This document shows positions 8,408-18,260 of a stretch of DNA of 64,000 nt, piece after piece. The notes below the pieces were generated by a model. The model did not search any database, was not told the origin of the DNA, and saw only the letters and a list, made by a program, of their open reading frames with translations. Every line of letters starts with the position of its first letter. Position 1 is the first letter of the stretch. The position numbers were made by a program, and so were the translations under genes. The stretch comes from Schleiferiaceae bacterium (GTDB taxonomy: Bacteria; Bacteroidota; Bacteroidia; Flavobacteriales; Schleiferiaceae): positions 62,001-126,000 of the forward strand of contig JAOMWM010000002.1 of NCBI GenBank assembly GCA_028357285.1. The letters run 5' to 3'.

Positions 8408-10282
8408 ATGAGATCTAAGCTTCTAATTCTAATTCTTTTCATCGCTTCAAACGCTTTCGGTCAACCCACTGGCATGCATTCGTACGCTATTGACCTTACT
8501 GAAGTAGTAGATGACCGCGTCAAAGTTACTGTTGATGCCAAATTGATTCAATGGTCCAATTCTAAACAAAACATTTATAATTTTCATTTCCCGGCCACTA
8601 TTCCAGGCACTTATGCCACGCTTGACTACGGCAGGTTTATTCAAAATTTCCAAGCTTATGACGCCTATGGAACAAAGCTCAAAGTAAAAAAAAAGGGAAA
8701 CACTTTTAGGATTTACGGCCAACCGGAAAGTCTTGAATACTGGGCTGATGATACCTTCGATGCACGAATACGCAAGAACAAAGTTTTTGAACCTGCCGGT
8801 ACTAACAATCAAGAGCATGCAAATTTTCTCCTAAACGCAGCCGGTTACTTTGGTTTCTTTGAAGGACAAGAAGAATTACCCGTATCCCTCGAAATCACTA
8901 AAAGTCCTAGTCTATATGGTCTAAGTGCCATGGATAGTTACAGTTATGGTAATACACAGAATTTTTATGCTCGTAATTACCATCACTTCTTAGATTCCCC
9001 AGTTATGGTCAGTAAACCGGACACCACTTCCTTTAAGCTGGGCGGTGCTAAGGTTACCATAGGGGTATTTACAGAAAATGGGAGATCGCTGTCGCAAGAA
9101 ATTTACAAGCAAGTAGAAACGAGTATGAAGGCTATTGAGGCCTTTTTAGAAGGCGAGCTACCCGTAGAAAATTATGCCTTTATTTTTTACATCAAAGATC
9201 ATACAGAGTTCGAAAGTCTATTCAGCGGGCAGGAAATTAAAATAGGCACCATTTTTAAAGCCATTCGTAAACTAGCAGGCAAAGGCTTTGGGGCACTCGA
9301 ACATGGCAATAGCTCCGTATACTATTTACCCGATTTCGGAGGAACAACAGTCCTTGATGGAATGGCGGACGTTTGTATCCATGAATTCTTCCACATACTC
9401 ACTCCGCTTGGACTGCACAGTGAAGAAATAGGAAACTTCAATTATATCAATCCGGAAATGAGTCAACATTTGTGGCTCTATGAAGGTATTACTGAATATT
9501 TCGCTGGTATTAGCCAACTTAAAGGCAGCGTGTTAGATGAAGAAACGTATGTGCGGAGCTTACTTCGAGGAAAAATCCGTGCGGCGGACCGATACCCAAC
9601 TAAAAAAATGTCATTCACTGAAATGAGTGAAAACGTTTTAAAAAAGCCCTACAAAAAACAGTACGCCCAGGTGTATCAACGCGGAGCACTTATGGCCGCC
9701 TTGCTTGATATACGCATTATGGAATTAACACAAGGACAAAAAGACTTACACGATATCATACTTACCCTTCGAGATACTTACGGTCCAGAAAATAGCTTTA
9801 AGGATGAAACCATCATCAGTGAATTCGTTGCTTTAGTTCATCCAGATCTTCAACAATTCTTTGACGACTATGTCACTGGGCGAGAAGAGCTACCTACTCG
9901 AGCGTATCTAAAAAAGGTTGGTATCGATTATAATCGTCGATATGAAGGTGCCGTCGTCATGGATCCCCTTCGCGATAATGGGTATAAAATAAGAGGGATT
10001 CGTTCTGTAGACTACATCGAGGTAAGAAAGGTATCAAAAGAAAATCCCTACCAACTTCAAGAAGGAGACCGAATCGAGCGTTACAGTGCGGAACTAGAAA
10101 ATAAATACGGTGGGCTTGAAGAGGGAACTTCTATGATCCTCAAAGTAAATCGGGAAGATTCATCATTCACCATTCCCTATAAGGTGAAATATCAGACAGG
10201 TTCTAAGAAGCATTTTATTCGCTTCCAAAGAACCCCAACCCCTGAGCAATTAGCTTTGAGAAAGTATTGGTTTGAGAATTAA
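8408..10282 (+). CDS. M61-family (glycyl aminopeptidase-like) metallopeptidase
   Basis: This 624-residue secreted peptidase has a signal peptide (MRSKLLILILFIASNAFG, residues 1-18). Residues 20-200 form the M61 N-terminal beta domain. ALEHGNSSVY (about 296) and the zinc site HEFFH (325-329), with the distal ligand in LWLYEGITEYF (E359), identify the family. The C-terminal 100 residues look like a PDZ domain. M61 enzymes are gluzincin aminopeptidases with a preference for N-terminal Gly or Ala. The localisation is periplasmic or outer surface; there is no lipobox and no T9SS tail. It is monocistronic, ending at a bidirectional hairpin. Confidence 0.88.
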   Translation: MRSKLLILILFIASNAFGQPTGMHSYAIDLTEVVDDRVKVTVDAKLIQWSNSKQNIYNFHFPATIPGTYATLDYGRFIQNFQAYDAYGTKLKVKKKGNTFRIYGQPESLEYWADDTFDARIRKNKVFEPAGTNNQEHANFLLNAAGYFGFFEGQEELPVSLEITKSPSLYGLSAMDSYSYGNTQNFYARNYHHFLDSPVMVSKPDTTSFKLGGAKVTIGVFTENGRSLSQEIYKQVETSMKAIEAFLEGELPVENYAFIFYIKDHTEFESLFSGQEIKIGTIFKAIRKLAGKGFGALEHGNSSVYYLPDFGGTTVLDGMADVCIHEFFHILTPLGLHSEEIGNFNYINPEMSQHLWLYEGITEYFAGISQLKGSVLDEETYVRSLLRGKIRAADRYPTKKMSFTEMSENVLKKPYKKQYAQVYQRGALMAALLDIRIMELTQGQKDLHDIILTLRDTYGPENSFKDETIISEFVALVHPDLQQFFDDYVTGREELPTRAYLKKVGIDYNRRYEGAVVMDPLRDNGYKIRGIRSVDYIEVRKVSKENPYQLQEGDRIERYSAELENKYGGLEEGTSMILKVNREDSSFTIPYKVKYQTGSKKHFIRFQRTPTPEQLALRKYWFEN

Positions 10283-10285
10283 TCC

Positions 10286-10327
10286 AAAAACAAAACCCGC
10301 GTTTTATAAAGCGCTGGTTTTGTTTTT
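10286..10327. terminator. Bidirectional terminator between M61 peptidase and GH5
   Basis: AAAAACAAAACCCGCG and its near-complement CGCTGGTTTTGTTTTT form a stem of about 15 bp with one mismatch, flanked by A and T runs. It lies between two converging genes and can serve both. Confidence 0.75.
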
Positions 10328-10368
10328 AGTAACGACAGGTCATCGTTCACCGCCATATCGGTAACGGT

Positions 10369-13080
10369 TTAATGCGCTATAATTAGTTGCTCTGTAAATC
10401 TATTCGAAGTTGAAGCCGCAGTTACATGATAAATTCCATTAGGCAACGATTGAATATTTAAACTAATCTTTGAGCCCTCATACATGCGCTTTTCGCGAGT
10501 CCAAAGCTTACCTGTAGTATCGTAAATGTATATGTCAAGAGGCGTCCCCGAAAGCCAAGCACCGTCGATGAACAGTTCGTCGTTCGCTGGATTAGGATAC
10601 AACATGATTGGTCTCGACAGATCTTGCTCTGAAAGTCCAATTCCCTGAACAAATTCGAACCAATTTAAATTGAACTCGGAACCCACATCAAGTCGAAGCT
10701 TATAATCGCCTTGAGATAGAACACCGCCAGGCTGATTAGTTGTTTGCCATGTTTGCCAACCTCCAGTTGCGCCAAGTGAAATCGAGGGGAAACTCGTTAC
10801 ATAATTACCCAACGTATCCATAAAAATGAACTGCATATTGACTCCTGACTGTGAAGAATGCCTGTAATCCACACTGTAAGTAGCACTATTTAAAACTTTG
10901 ACATCGTAAATGAGGTAATCACCAGCTCCCAAATAACCTATGTTTTGACCACCGCCTATATCCGTGGTATTCTCTAACGAGATACCGTCCATACTGGAAT
11001 ATGCTTCCGCTTCAATTTTACCCGGTATGACATGCACCGTAGGCAAGGTGTTTTCAACCAACTCTTGACTAAATGACTGAACGTTGGTTCCATCTTTTGC
11101 TTTTAGCGTCGTTCCAGCGTAGGATATTTTTATTTCATCTAGGAAAGTAAGCGCCTGCCCAACCCCAATAAGTACATTACGTGAATTCGATAAACTTTTA
11201 GTTATGGAAGTCACTGTCGCTGGCACTCCATTCACTGTTACATAATAAGATGCAGCGAGACCAAGATTGGCAGTATCTAGAGGTTTATTCGTTTGCACCT
11301 CAATCGTGGTATTATCGTAGGTCACCCCATGTACATAATCAGCCGTGATGGTGTTCGTTGCACCTGTGGCTACGAACTCAAAACTAGTGACATTAAACCC
11401 GCCTTGATTCGCTACAAAACGCATCTTCTTATCGGTGGAAGAAAGAACAACATTAGGAATAGTCTTAGTAGACATAACCGTCCAACTGCCTGTATTCGTA
11501 GCGTAATAGTTCGGTGTTAATCGCACACCATCCGCTTCGAAATAAAAATTTCCTCCCGTAGAACCGCTACAACCTTGTCTAACTTTAATAGTGTATACAC
11601 TGTCTTGGGGAATATTGACGCTGTAGCTCATCCAATCCTCAGTATCGACAAACCCTACCATATAACCATTACTGTTAACGGCATCAGTGAATTTCTCAAT
11701 ATCTACACCGTCATTTCTATACGTCCATCCAGAATTCCATGAGGGCGGTGGGTTAAGTTGGTACGACTCTGTATCGAAGTATGCGTCTCCTAATGGGCCC
11801 ATATCATATTCTGAGGCATGCACTACACCTGGTAAATCATGCGTTTTCCACGGGAGAGATGTGGGATCTTGAACTTGACGGAACATCGCGTCAATAACTC
11901 CTCTATTATACGTACAATTCTGAGCTTTCAAATCCGTCGTCAACTGCATAAGCGTTGCTGTGGCAGCAGCTACTGATGGAGCCGAACCATTACCGCTCCA
12001 GTAATCCAATAGATCTTGATAGCCAGCAGACTTCGTTATACTAAGGGGAGCGTTGATTGTTTCTATCTTTTTCAAAGGCCACCACGCCCATCCTACACCT
12101 TCTGCCTCAAATAAACTGATGAGCCCGGTATACCAAGCATTTGAATTTTCGCCGGATTCCCCAAACCAGATGGGTATGTTGTAGGTGTCTCTTAAATCTA
12201 ATCCGTACTGAATATCAGCAACACTATTCACAGGAGACCAGTATTTATGTGGAGAATACACCATATTATTATCCCACGGAGGGGTTAAACCTGTAAATGT
12301 ATTAGCGAACCAATTCCCCTCTATAAAGATCACATGATTCGTATCCACCGAACGGATACTATCGGTTATGTCCTCATACATTGATCTCAGTAGAGTTCCT
12401 CCAGGTAAGTTCCAGTTGGGCTCATTGATCAAATCATATCCAGCAATGGTTGTATCAGTAGCGTATCGCTCCGCAAGTTTTCGCCACAGTGAAGACGTCT
12501 TATTTCTGTTATGAACACTTTCCCATAGTGATGGCTTTGAAGGATCGTAATCACTAATCCCTTCGTCATAACCTTGTCCACCCGGTGCAGCATGTAAATC
12601 GAGTATGACATACATATCGTTTACTCGACACCATTTAACAACGGAATCAAGCAGGTAGAAACCTTTAGTCAGCCATGTGTTTTGTCCTAAGACAGGTTCG
12701 TCCTCAATCGGCAAAGTGAAAAGATTGTAGTGCATTGGAACACGGACCGTATTAAAACCCCAAGCGGCCATTGAATCTACATCGGCTTTGTTAAAGTGAT
12801 TTTCTAACCATGCATCATAGAAAGCATCCGTTGCTGTAACTCCGATAAGATCTTCGATCGTGTCTCTAATTTTATGCTGCGGACTTGCAAACGAAGCCGT
12901 CTGAAGCATGTAACCCTCTTGAACCATCCAACCACCGACACCCATCGATCGAATAAGCAGGGTGTCTCCATTACCATCTAAGATTACCTTACCTGCGGTC
13001 TGAACATATTGTCCTTTAAGTGGCGTTAATACACTTATGAAGCAAAACACCAAAAGCCCTGCCAATGAATTCTTTTTCAT
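10369..13080 (-). CDS. GH5 glycoside hydrolase with two CBM6-like domains, T9SS-exported
   Basis: The ORF track starts at a TTG (13107); the ATG at 13080 gives a proper signal peptide (MKKNSLAGLLVFCFISVLTPLKG). In ORF-track numbering, residues 40-400 are a GH5 TIM barrel: FNTVRVPMHYN, the acid/base E229 in DLINEPNW and the nucleophile E317 in IWFGESGE. They are followed by a CBM6-like domain (430-580), an Ig-like domain (585-690), a second CBM6 (695-822; IEAEAYSSMDGI, NWFEF) and a T9SS type A sorting domain (832-912; YPNPANDELFI). It probably hydrolyses a beta-glucan at the cell surface; the context of GH16 and SusCD suggests laminarin or mixed-linkage glucan. It follows the PUL regulator by 84 bases, with a direct-repeat motif in that gap. 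Confidence 0.88.
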   Translation of the reverse strand: MKKNSLAGLLVFCFISVLTPLKGQYVQTAGKVILDGNGDTLLIRSMGVGGWMVQEGYMLQTASFASPQHKIRDTIEDLIGVTATDAFYDAWLENHFNKADVDSMAAWGFNTVRVPMHYNLFTLPIEDEPVLGQNTWLTKGFYLLDSVVKWCRVNDMYVILDLHAAPGGQGYDEGISDYDPSKPSLWESVHNRNKTSSLWRKLAERYATDTTIAGYDLINEPNWNLPGGTLLRSMYEDITDSIRSVDTNHVIFIEGNWFANTFTGLTPPWDNNMVYSPHKYWSPVNSVADIQYGLDLRDTYNIPIWFGESGENSNAWYTGLISLFEAEGVGWAWWPLKKIETINAPLSITKSAGYQDLLDYWSGNGSAPSVAAATATLMQLTTDLKAQNCTYNRGVIDAMFRQVQDPTSLPWKTHDLPGVVHASEYDMGPLGDAYFDTESYQLNPPPSWNSGWTYRNDGVDIEKFTDAVNSNGYMVGFVDTEDWMSYSVNIPQDSVYTIKVRQGCSGSTGGNFYFEADGVRLTPNYYATNTGSWTVMSTKTIPNVVLSSTDKKMRFVANQGGFNVTSFEFVATGATNTITADYVHGVTYDNTTIEVQTNKPLDTANLGLAASYYVTVNGVPATVTSITKSLSNSRNVLIGVGQALTFLDEIKISYAGTTLKAKDGTNVQSFSQELVENTLPTVHVIPGKIEAEAYSSMDGISLENTTDIGGGQNIGYLGAGDYLIYDVKVLNSATYSVDYRHSSQSGVNMQFIFMDTLGNYVTSFPSISLGATGGWQTWQTTNQPGGVLSQGDYKLRLDVGSEFNLNWFEFVQGIGLSEQDLSRPIMLYPNPANDELFIDGAWLSGTPLDIYIYDTTGKLWTREKRMYEGSKISLNIQSLPNGIYHVTAASTSNRFTEQLIIAH

Positions 13081-13144
13081 CTGATTTAATGATTTAAGAG
13101 GTATCAAGTTCTATTAAAATCTCAATAATCTACGATGAAACCGG

Positions 13145-13161
13145 TGGACAATAACTGGACA
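13145..13161. promoter_or_regulatory. Direct-repeat motif upstream of GH5 (shared with susC)
   Basis: TGGACA-ATAAC-TGGACA repeats with exactly 11-bp periodicity. It is 65-81 bases upstream of the GH5 ATG. On the transcribed strand it reads TGTCCAGTTATTGTCCA, closely matching the element upstream of susC at 23852-23868. Confidence 0.6.
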
Positions 13162-13164
13162 CGG

Positions 13165-15981
13165 TTAAAGGCCCTGAATATATTCGTCCAGAGCATCTTC
13201 TTTATTAAGCGCTATTTTCTTTTTTAATCGGTATTTCGCTTTTTCAATCGCAGCCGGGCTCACATTTAGAACCGTAGCGATCTCTTTATTACTCATTTTC
13301 TGACGTATTAAATAACAAAGGCGAACCTCCCCTTTGGTGAGCTTAGGGAACTGCTTTATTAAACGTCTTGAAAATTCTTCGTGTAACTCTCGGTAATTCC
13401 GTTCAAAATGATCCCAATAGTTTTCGCTCTGTAATTCCCTATTAATCTCACGAGTCATCGATTTTAGAAATGTCAATACTTCATCTGAGCGGTTTTTTTG
13501 TTTGCTTTCACTTTCCAATCGCTCTTTAAAGGAATGCAGAAGCTCGAGTCTGCTTGATGTTTTTAATAATTGGAAACTTAATTCGGTTTTTTGCTGGTTT
13601 GACTTTACCTCAAGCTCCGATGCTTTTGCTTTAAGTAACTCTCTTTCTGTTTCTACCAATTTAAGGCGGGTTGACCTGTACTTTCTCTCTTGATAAAAGG
13701 AAACAGCCGTGCCTATTAGAAGTATAATAATGACAAAAATTAATATTCTGAACCAGGATCGCTGGATAAGAAACGACTTTATTCTGAAGGAAATTAACAC
13801 TGTTTTTTCAACCGCATTAGCTCCAAGAGACCGCACCTCCAATAGATACTTCCCTGGCGGCAACTCTTGCAAGTCAATAGTGCGGGTTCCATAAGGCAAC
13901 TCCACATAGTAATCTCCGAGCTCCTTTATTCTATATGCATTGCTTATACCATTCCGGAGCGTATTGCTGGCCAATTCAAAATTAAAACGTACAGATTTAG
14001 TTCCTGCCGCGAATACTACCGTCCGCGCTGAAGAAATGCCGTCCTTAATAATGGGAATAGGCTCTGGAAGATTATCTGCAAATACTTCCGTAATAAGCAT
14101 TGGAGGAATCGCTGCTGCAGAGGAGTCTTCAGTTGATATTTCAACTACCCCTTGAGTACCTCCTAACAACAGGCGTTCCCCATTCCATAACAACGCTTTT
14201 CTATTCGAGAGACCTACTTGAAGTTCATCAAGCTCTTTGAACACTTCATAAGACCATTCCAATTGGTCATTTAATTTAATCTCTAAAAGACCTACACTTG
14301 TCGCTGCATATACCCTTCCTTTTCTTTCGCTAATGGAATAGCAATTCACAAACGTCTCCTTCCCAATAATTGTATCAACGACTCGACCCTCATCGATCAC
14401 AATTATCCCACTGCCTTCAGTGCCTACCAGTTTATAATCTAAATAGGTCTCTATATCTAAGACTGAATTTTTTATAGGTATACTTTGAATGGAGCCTTGT
14501 CTTGAAAGGGTATAAATGCCTTGAAATTCTGTACCTACCCAAAGTAAGTCACCATCGAACTCTAAATCCATTATGTTTCGACCTACACGCCATGGAGTAT
14601 CAAATGGCGATGTGATTTCCGCCCCATCCCAGAATTGTAAACCGTAAAGCGTACCAATCCATAAACTATCGCCCCAGGTTTTCTCCAACGACCAAATATT
14701 TGAATTTTCGAGTCCACGCGACGATTGAGAGTAGGCTAAGAATTGTTCTTTAATGGTACCCGATGTATCCATCACAAATAATCCCTGACCCAGACTGCCT
14801 ATCCATAATTCGTCTTGATAAAACTCAAGACTTGTAACCACGTCGGGTAAATAAGGGTTATCAAATGTAGTGGGCTGCCAGCCTGCCGGCGATTCTCGGT
14901 AGCGAACGAGACCATCTCCATCAAAACCAACCCACAAATCGTTATCGCTCACCATGCTAATGGCACTTTGAATACTCGATGCGACGAATTTTTTAGGCTT
15001 CGGAAGTAACGATACCGCACTGTTGTTTACCGGAAATTGCGCGACACCGCCATTATAGGTGCCTAACCAGAGGGCATCATACACTTCATATATTCCATAA
15101 AATTGATCCGTAATAATTCCTGAGGTTGGATCTTGTTTCGTAAAATGTTGAATAGCACTACCGTTCCATTGGTATACGCCATATCCATCCGTGGAAATCC
15201 AAACATTGCCCTCGTAAAAAATGGCATCACGCTGGGTTCCCTTTGTCGGAATCGCTAATTCGTAAAACACATCGCCTGACAGTTCAAAAACGCCAGTTCC
15301 TTCAACAGAAAAAATGACTCGCCCGCCAGATACATCCACCGATTTTCGAAAAGAACTCACGCTTTTATTTGCCTCAAGCGCATAAACAGACTTTTGCGAC
15401 TTTAAGTAATACAGCAGGTGATCACCGCTCGTCGCAATCCACAAAGTATCACCTTGATCTTCAAAATCGAATATAAATTTTAAGTCCTCGGCATATTCGT
15501 CAGAAACAAAACGCTTCCATTTTTCACTGCCCGGTCTTAGTTGGAATATTCCGGAACCAGAACTTCCTGCCCATATAGTTCCTTCCGAATCTTGATGAAG
15601 GGAGATTATTGATATCTCTCTTGGAAGTTGCGGAATCTTACTGTCTGGAATTGGCCGAAGACTTTCAAGATCAACTCCCATTATGCCACCTAGCTGCAGA
15701 CCAATAAGCAGTACTGAGTCTTGAGTGACCAATAAGCTTTGGACATTATTTGATCTACGAAAATCTGTAGAATCTAGAAAAGGAAAAGAGCGTGCTCGAC
15801 CTTCATTGTATTTATATAAACCGTCACGCGTTCCTATCCAAACAAAACCCCAGTCGTCCTGCACTATGGAATACACTGTGGGATTGTTGAGTCCCTCAGC
15901 AGCGCCTATATGACGTATGGACTGGCCGCTTGCAAAAAGTGAACAGGCAACAAAAAGAACGATATATAAGAAACTTCGCAT
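13165..15981 (-). CDS. Membrane-tethered beta-propeller sensor / LuxR-type regulator of the PUL
   Basis: This 938-residue protein has a signal sequence (residues 1-19) and then about 620 residues of Reg_prop-type propeller repeats (SIVQDDWGFVWIGTRDGLYK, DNDLWVGFDGDGL, GDSLWIGTLYGLQFW). A triple-tyrosine-type beta domain follows (about 640-735). Next come one transmembrane helix (743-762), a coiled coil (764-850) and a C-terminal LuxR/GerE-like helix-turn-helix (about 880-925; LTKGEVRLCYLIRQKMSNKEIATVLNVSPAAIEK). There is no HisKA, HATPase or receiver domain, so it is a one-component relative of hybrid SusR-type systems. It probably senses a glucan fragment in the periplasm and controls the flanking operons. 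The start is ATG. A terminator separates it from the upstream susC operon, so it probably has its own promoter in 15982-15998. Confidence 0.88.
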   Translation of the reverse strand: MRSFLYIVLFVACSLFASGQSIRHIGAAEGLNNPTVYSIVQDDWGFVWIGTRDGLYKYNEGRARSFPFLDSTDFRRSNNVQSLLVTQDSVLLIGLQLGGIMGVDLESLRPIPDSKIPQLPREISIISLHQDSEGTIWAGSSGSGIFQLRPGSEKWKRFVSDEYAEDLKFIFDFEDQGDTLWIATSGDHLLYYLKSQKSVYALEANKSVSSFRKSVDVSGGRVIFSVEGTGVFELSGDVFYELAIPTKGTQRDAIFYEGNVWISTDGYGVYQWNGSAIQHFTKQDPTSGIITDQFYGIYEVYDALWLGTYNGGVAQFPVNNSAVSLLPKPKKFVASSIQSAISMVSDNDLWVGFDGDGLVRYRESPAGWQPTTFDNPYLPDVVTSLEFYQDELWIGSLGQGLFVMDTSGTIKEQFLAYSQSSRGLENSNIWSLEKTWGDSLWIGTLYGLQFWDGAEITSPFDTPWRVGRNIMDLEFDGDLLWVGTEFQGIYTLSRQGSIQSIPIKNSVLDIETYLDYKLVGTEGSGIIVIDEGRVVDTIIGKETFVNCYSISERKGRVYAATSVGLLEIKLNDQLEWSYEVFKELDELQVGLSNRKALLWNGERLLLGGTQGVVEISTEDSSAAAIPPMLITEVFADNLPEPIPIIKDGISSARTVVFAAGTKSVRFNFELASNTLRNGISNAYRIKELGDYYVELPYGTRTIDLQELPPGKYLLEVRSLGANAVEKTVLISFRIKSFLIQRSWFRILIFVIIILLIGTAVSFYQERKYRSTRLKLVETERELLKAKASELEVKSNQQKTELSFQLLKTSSRLELLHSFKERLESESKQKNRSDEVLTFLKSMTREINRELQSENYWDHFERNYRELHEEFSRRLIKQFPKLTKGEVRLCYLIRQKMSNKEIATVLNVSPAAIEKAKYRLKKKIALNKEDALDEYIQGL

Positions 15982-15998
15982 ACAGCAATTTACAAATG

Positions 15999-16026
15999 AA
16001 AAAGGGACCCGTTACCGAGTCCCTTT
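15999..16026 (-). terminator. Terminator at the end of the susC operon
   Basis: AAAGGGAC-CCGTTACCGA-GTCCCTTT is a perfect 8-bp stem. Read on the minus strand it is followed by a short T run (CCCTTTTTC). It lies 29 bases past the last gene of the susC-led operon. Confidence 0.75.
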
Positions 16027-16054
16027 ATCACTTACTTACTAACTAAATTAAATT

Positions 16055-17068
16055 TTAGTTGAGTGAGATACGAATTACACTATCCGTTTCCTCGTTTTGT
16101 AAACGCACGATGTACATACCGCGTGGCAATGTTGCAACATCAAGGCGTGTATTCGCCTCAAAGCTTTCCTCCATTACTTTGGCACCTGTTACGTTATATA
16201 CAGCTACAGAAGTAGTAGTTCCTGTGGTATTTTCAATGAATAACACATCAGAAGCTGGGTTCGGCTTTACGGTAAAGCTAGCAGCAACCTCTTCAACTCC
16301 AATGTTAGAGTAACCACCACACTCTTCCCAAGCATGTATCATCAAAGTAGTATCAGACGTTCCAACTGTAAGAACGCGATCAGTGAAACCTGCAGAATTA
16401 GTGTTGATACAAGTAGTGTCGCTCATGGATGCAGGAACGAAGTTTTCTTGAATCGCCCAATCATCAGCAGTAAACTTGTAGCGGTAGTCTCCTGGCGTTA
16501 ATGACATAACAACAGTGTACACACCATCTCCATCTGTATCCGTCATCGGATAAGCAGTACCATTCCACGCAACCGGGAATGTACCAGAAAGATATGCATT
16601 TGTAAATGCTGGACTGTTAGAGCGATCAGATTGGAAAGTCACGTCAACAGGTGTTAATGGCGTTGGACAAACTGTATCTGTTGCACAGGTACCAAAACAA
16701 AACATTAACGTGGTATCCTGAGTAAACGATGGTAAAATACGATCATCATAATTACTCGGGTCAGAACACGGTAATCCGTTTAACGATTCCTTTGTACCCC
16801 AATCTGCATCATTTGCTGGACTGTTAAGGAAGATGAAATTACCTCCACCAGTTCCATCTAAAGTATCAGTTCCTTCATAAACACCGTTACCATCTGGATC
16901 GGTTAATTGAACTGCGTTTGCACCACCAATGACACCACCGCCTAAGAATAGACCGTTAGCACCTACTGTGATGTTAGCTGTATTGACTTTAAAAGTCACT
17001 ACATGTGTTGTTTGTGCGAAACCCAACATAGGTAGGGCAAGCATTAATAAAGCGTAGATTTTTTTCAT
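16055..17068 (-). CDS. T9SS-sorted protein with two tandem glycan-binding-like domains
   Basis: The second in-frame ATG (17068; the ORF track uses 17077) directly starts the signal peptide MKKIYALLMLALPMLGFAQ. Two similar beta domains follow (about 25-136 and 143-253 in ORF-track numbering), each with the pattern D-x-DGxGVY then a GxxxxF/RYKF strand, reminiscent of CBM20/CBM48 or SusE/F-type starch-binding folds. The C-terminal 75 residues are a T9SS sorting domain (VKPNPASDVLFIEN, LPRGMYIVRL). It has no catalytic motif. As the last gene of the susC operon it is best read as a surface glucan-binding protein; that is inference from fold pattern and position. Confidence 0.78.
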   Translation of the reverse strand: MKKIYALLMLALPMLGFAQTTHVVTFKVNTANITVGANGLFLGGGVIGGANAVQLTDPDGNGVYEGTDTLDGTGGGNFIFLNSPANDADWGTKESLNGLPCSDPSNYDDRILPSFTQDTTLMFCFGTCATDTVCPTPLTPVDVTFQSDRSNSPAFTNAYLSGTFPVAWNGTAYPMTDTDGDGVYTVVMSLTPGDYRYKFTADDWAIQENFVPASMSDTTCINTNSAGFTDRVLTVGTSDTTLMIHAWEECGGYSNIGVEEVAASFTVKPNPASDVLFIENTTGTTTSVAVYNVTGAKVMEESFEANTRLDVATLPRGMYIVRLQNEETDSVIRISLN

Positions 17069-17093
17069 GTTAAGCATTATTTATAGTTAGTAA

Positions 17094-18254
17094 TTATTGA
17101 AATACTCTTATGTAATCCACCAGCATGTACTGAGGGAATGTTGTTGAAGGGCCAACTGGACCTGGCCAGTTTCCTTCTACGGCAATGTTTAGTATGAAGA
17201 AGAACTTCTCTTTAAACGCCCCTAAGTTGGAGATGTTCAAAGTGTGAAATAAAATATCATCACGAAACCACTTGATGGAACCACTATCCCAAACTATGGA
17301 GAATACATGAAATTCGTCATTATACTTTCCAGAAGTAAGGCTGTTATTTCCGCCATATTCTGCATGACTACCATTATTCGACCAATGTGCTGTACCATAA
17401 ACAGTGCGATCATTATAACCGTCACCTCCGATCAACTCCATAATATCAATCTCACCACAGCTGGGCCAGCCATCCGTAGAAAAGTTATCGCCCAACATCC
17501 AGATCGCAGGCCATATACCCGGACCGTATGGCACTTTTGCGCGAATATCTATTCTCCCGTACTTAAATGACTGCTTTCCTTGAGTGGTAATTCGAGCCGA
17601 AGTATAGGGCGCGCCTAAATGCGTTTCCTGTTTAGCCGTTATGCGTAAATATCCCTGATCTAGCTCTGCATTGCGATTACCACCACGGTAGTATTGACTT
17701 TCATTATTTCCCCAACCTGAAGCACCGGTCTCGTAATTCCAATCCGATAAATTTAAATCTGTACCTGAAAAATCTTCTTCCCAGACTAATGTTTTTCCGG
17801 AATAGGAGTTCGGAGTAGTGTAACCTATATCTTCAATAGGTGGTGCACCGTCGTCGTTACGTAAAGTGATTGACGCATAAGGCTCCGGTATCGTTACATT
17901 CACAGCATTACTGAAAGAAATCCAAAATGTCTCGGTCTCCTCAGACTCCTCATCTCCATAAATAGTGAGTGGAATGGACGCCATTGTTGCGCCTTTCGGA
18001 ATTTCTAAGGTGCCTTGTGCCAATTCAAAATCATCACCAGATTCTGCATTAACGTCGCTTGTAGTATAATCGAGCGTTATAGTCTTTGCCGCAGGTGCTG
18101 AAAGAAAAACGTCAAAGTCAATCGTTTTAGTCGCGTTACCCTCGTCTATTTCAATGCTGTACGCAGTGAGTTGAGGAACCGAAGGGGCTTCGCAACCAAC
18201 GGTTGCAAGGCCTACTACGATTGTTATTGCTGTATTTCTTAGGGTCTGAATCAT
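17094..18254 (-). CDS. GH16 endo-beta-glucanase (laminarinase-like) lipoprotein with Calx-beta domain
   Basis: This is a 386-residue lipoprotein (lipobox ending in TVGC, C21). Residues 30-135 form a Calx-beta domain (DEGNATKTIDFDVFLS). Residues 153-386 are a GH16 beta-sandwich with the catalytic signature GEIDIMELIG: E268 is the nucleophile, D270 the assistant and E273 the acid/base. The insertion (M272) marks the laminarinase/lichenase type. KYGRIDIRAKVPYGPGIWPAIW and the C-terminal YMLVDYIRVFQ are further family blocks. It would cut beta-1,3 or beta-1,3/1,4 glucan at the outer membrane next to SusCD. It lies 6 bases behind the PKD lipoprotein gene in one operon. Confidence 0.93.
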   Translation of the reverse strand: MIQTLRNTAITIVVGLATVGCEAPSVPQLTAYSIEIDEGNATKTIDFDVFLSAPAAKTITLDYTTSDVNAESGDDFELAQGTLEIPKGATMASIPLTIYGDEESEETETFWISFSNAVNVTIPEPYASITLRNDDGAPPIEDIGYTTPNSYSGKTLVWEEDFSGTDLNLSDWNYETGASGWGNNESQYYRGGNRNAELDQGYLRITAKQETHLGAPYTSARITTQGKQSFKYGRIDIRAKVPYGPGIWPAIWMLGDNFSTDGWPSCGEIDIMELIGGDGYNDRTVYGTAHWSNNGSHAEYGGNNSLTSGKYNDEFHVFSIVWDSGSIKWFRDDILFHTLNISNLGAFKEKFFFILNIAVEGNWPGPVGPSTTFPQYMLVDYIRVFQ

Positions 18255-18260
18255 CTATTA

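Noticed and set aside
13165-15981. Hybrid two-component system of the SusR/HTCS type
   Set aside because: After the membrane helix there is only a coiled coil and a LuxR-like HTH. No HisKA, HATPase or receiver motif is visible.
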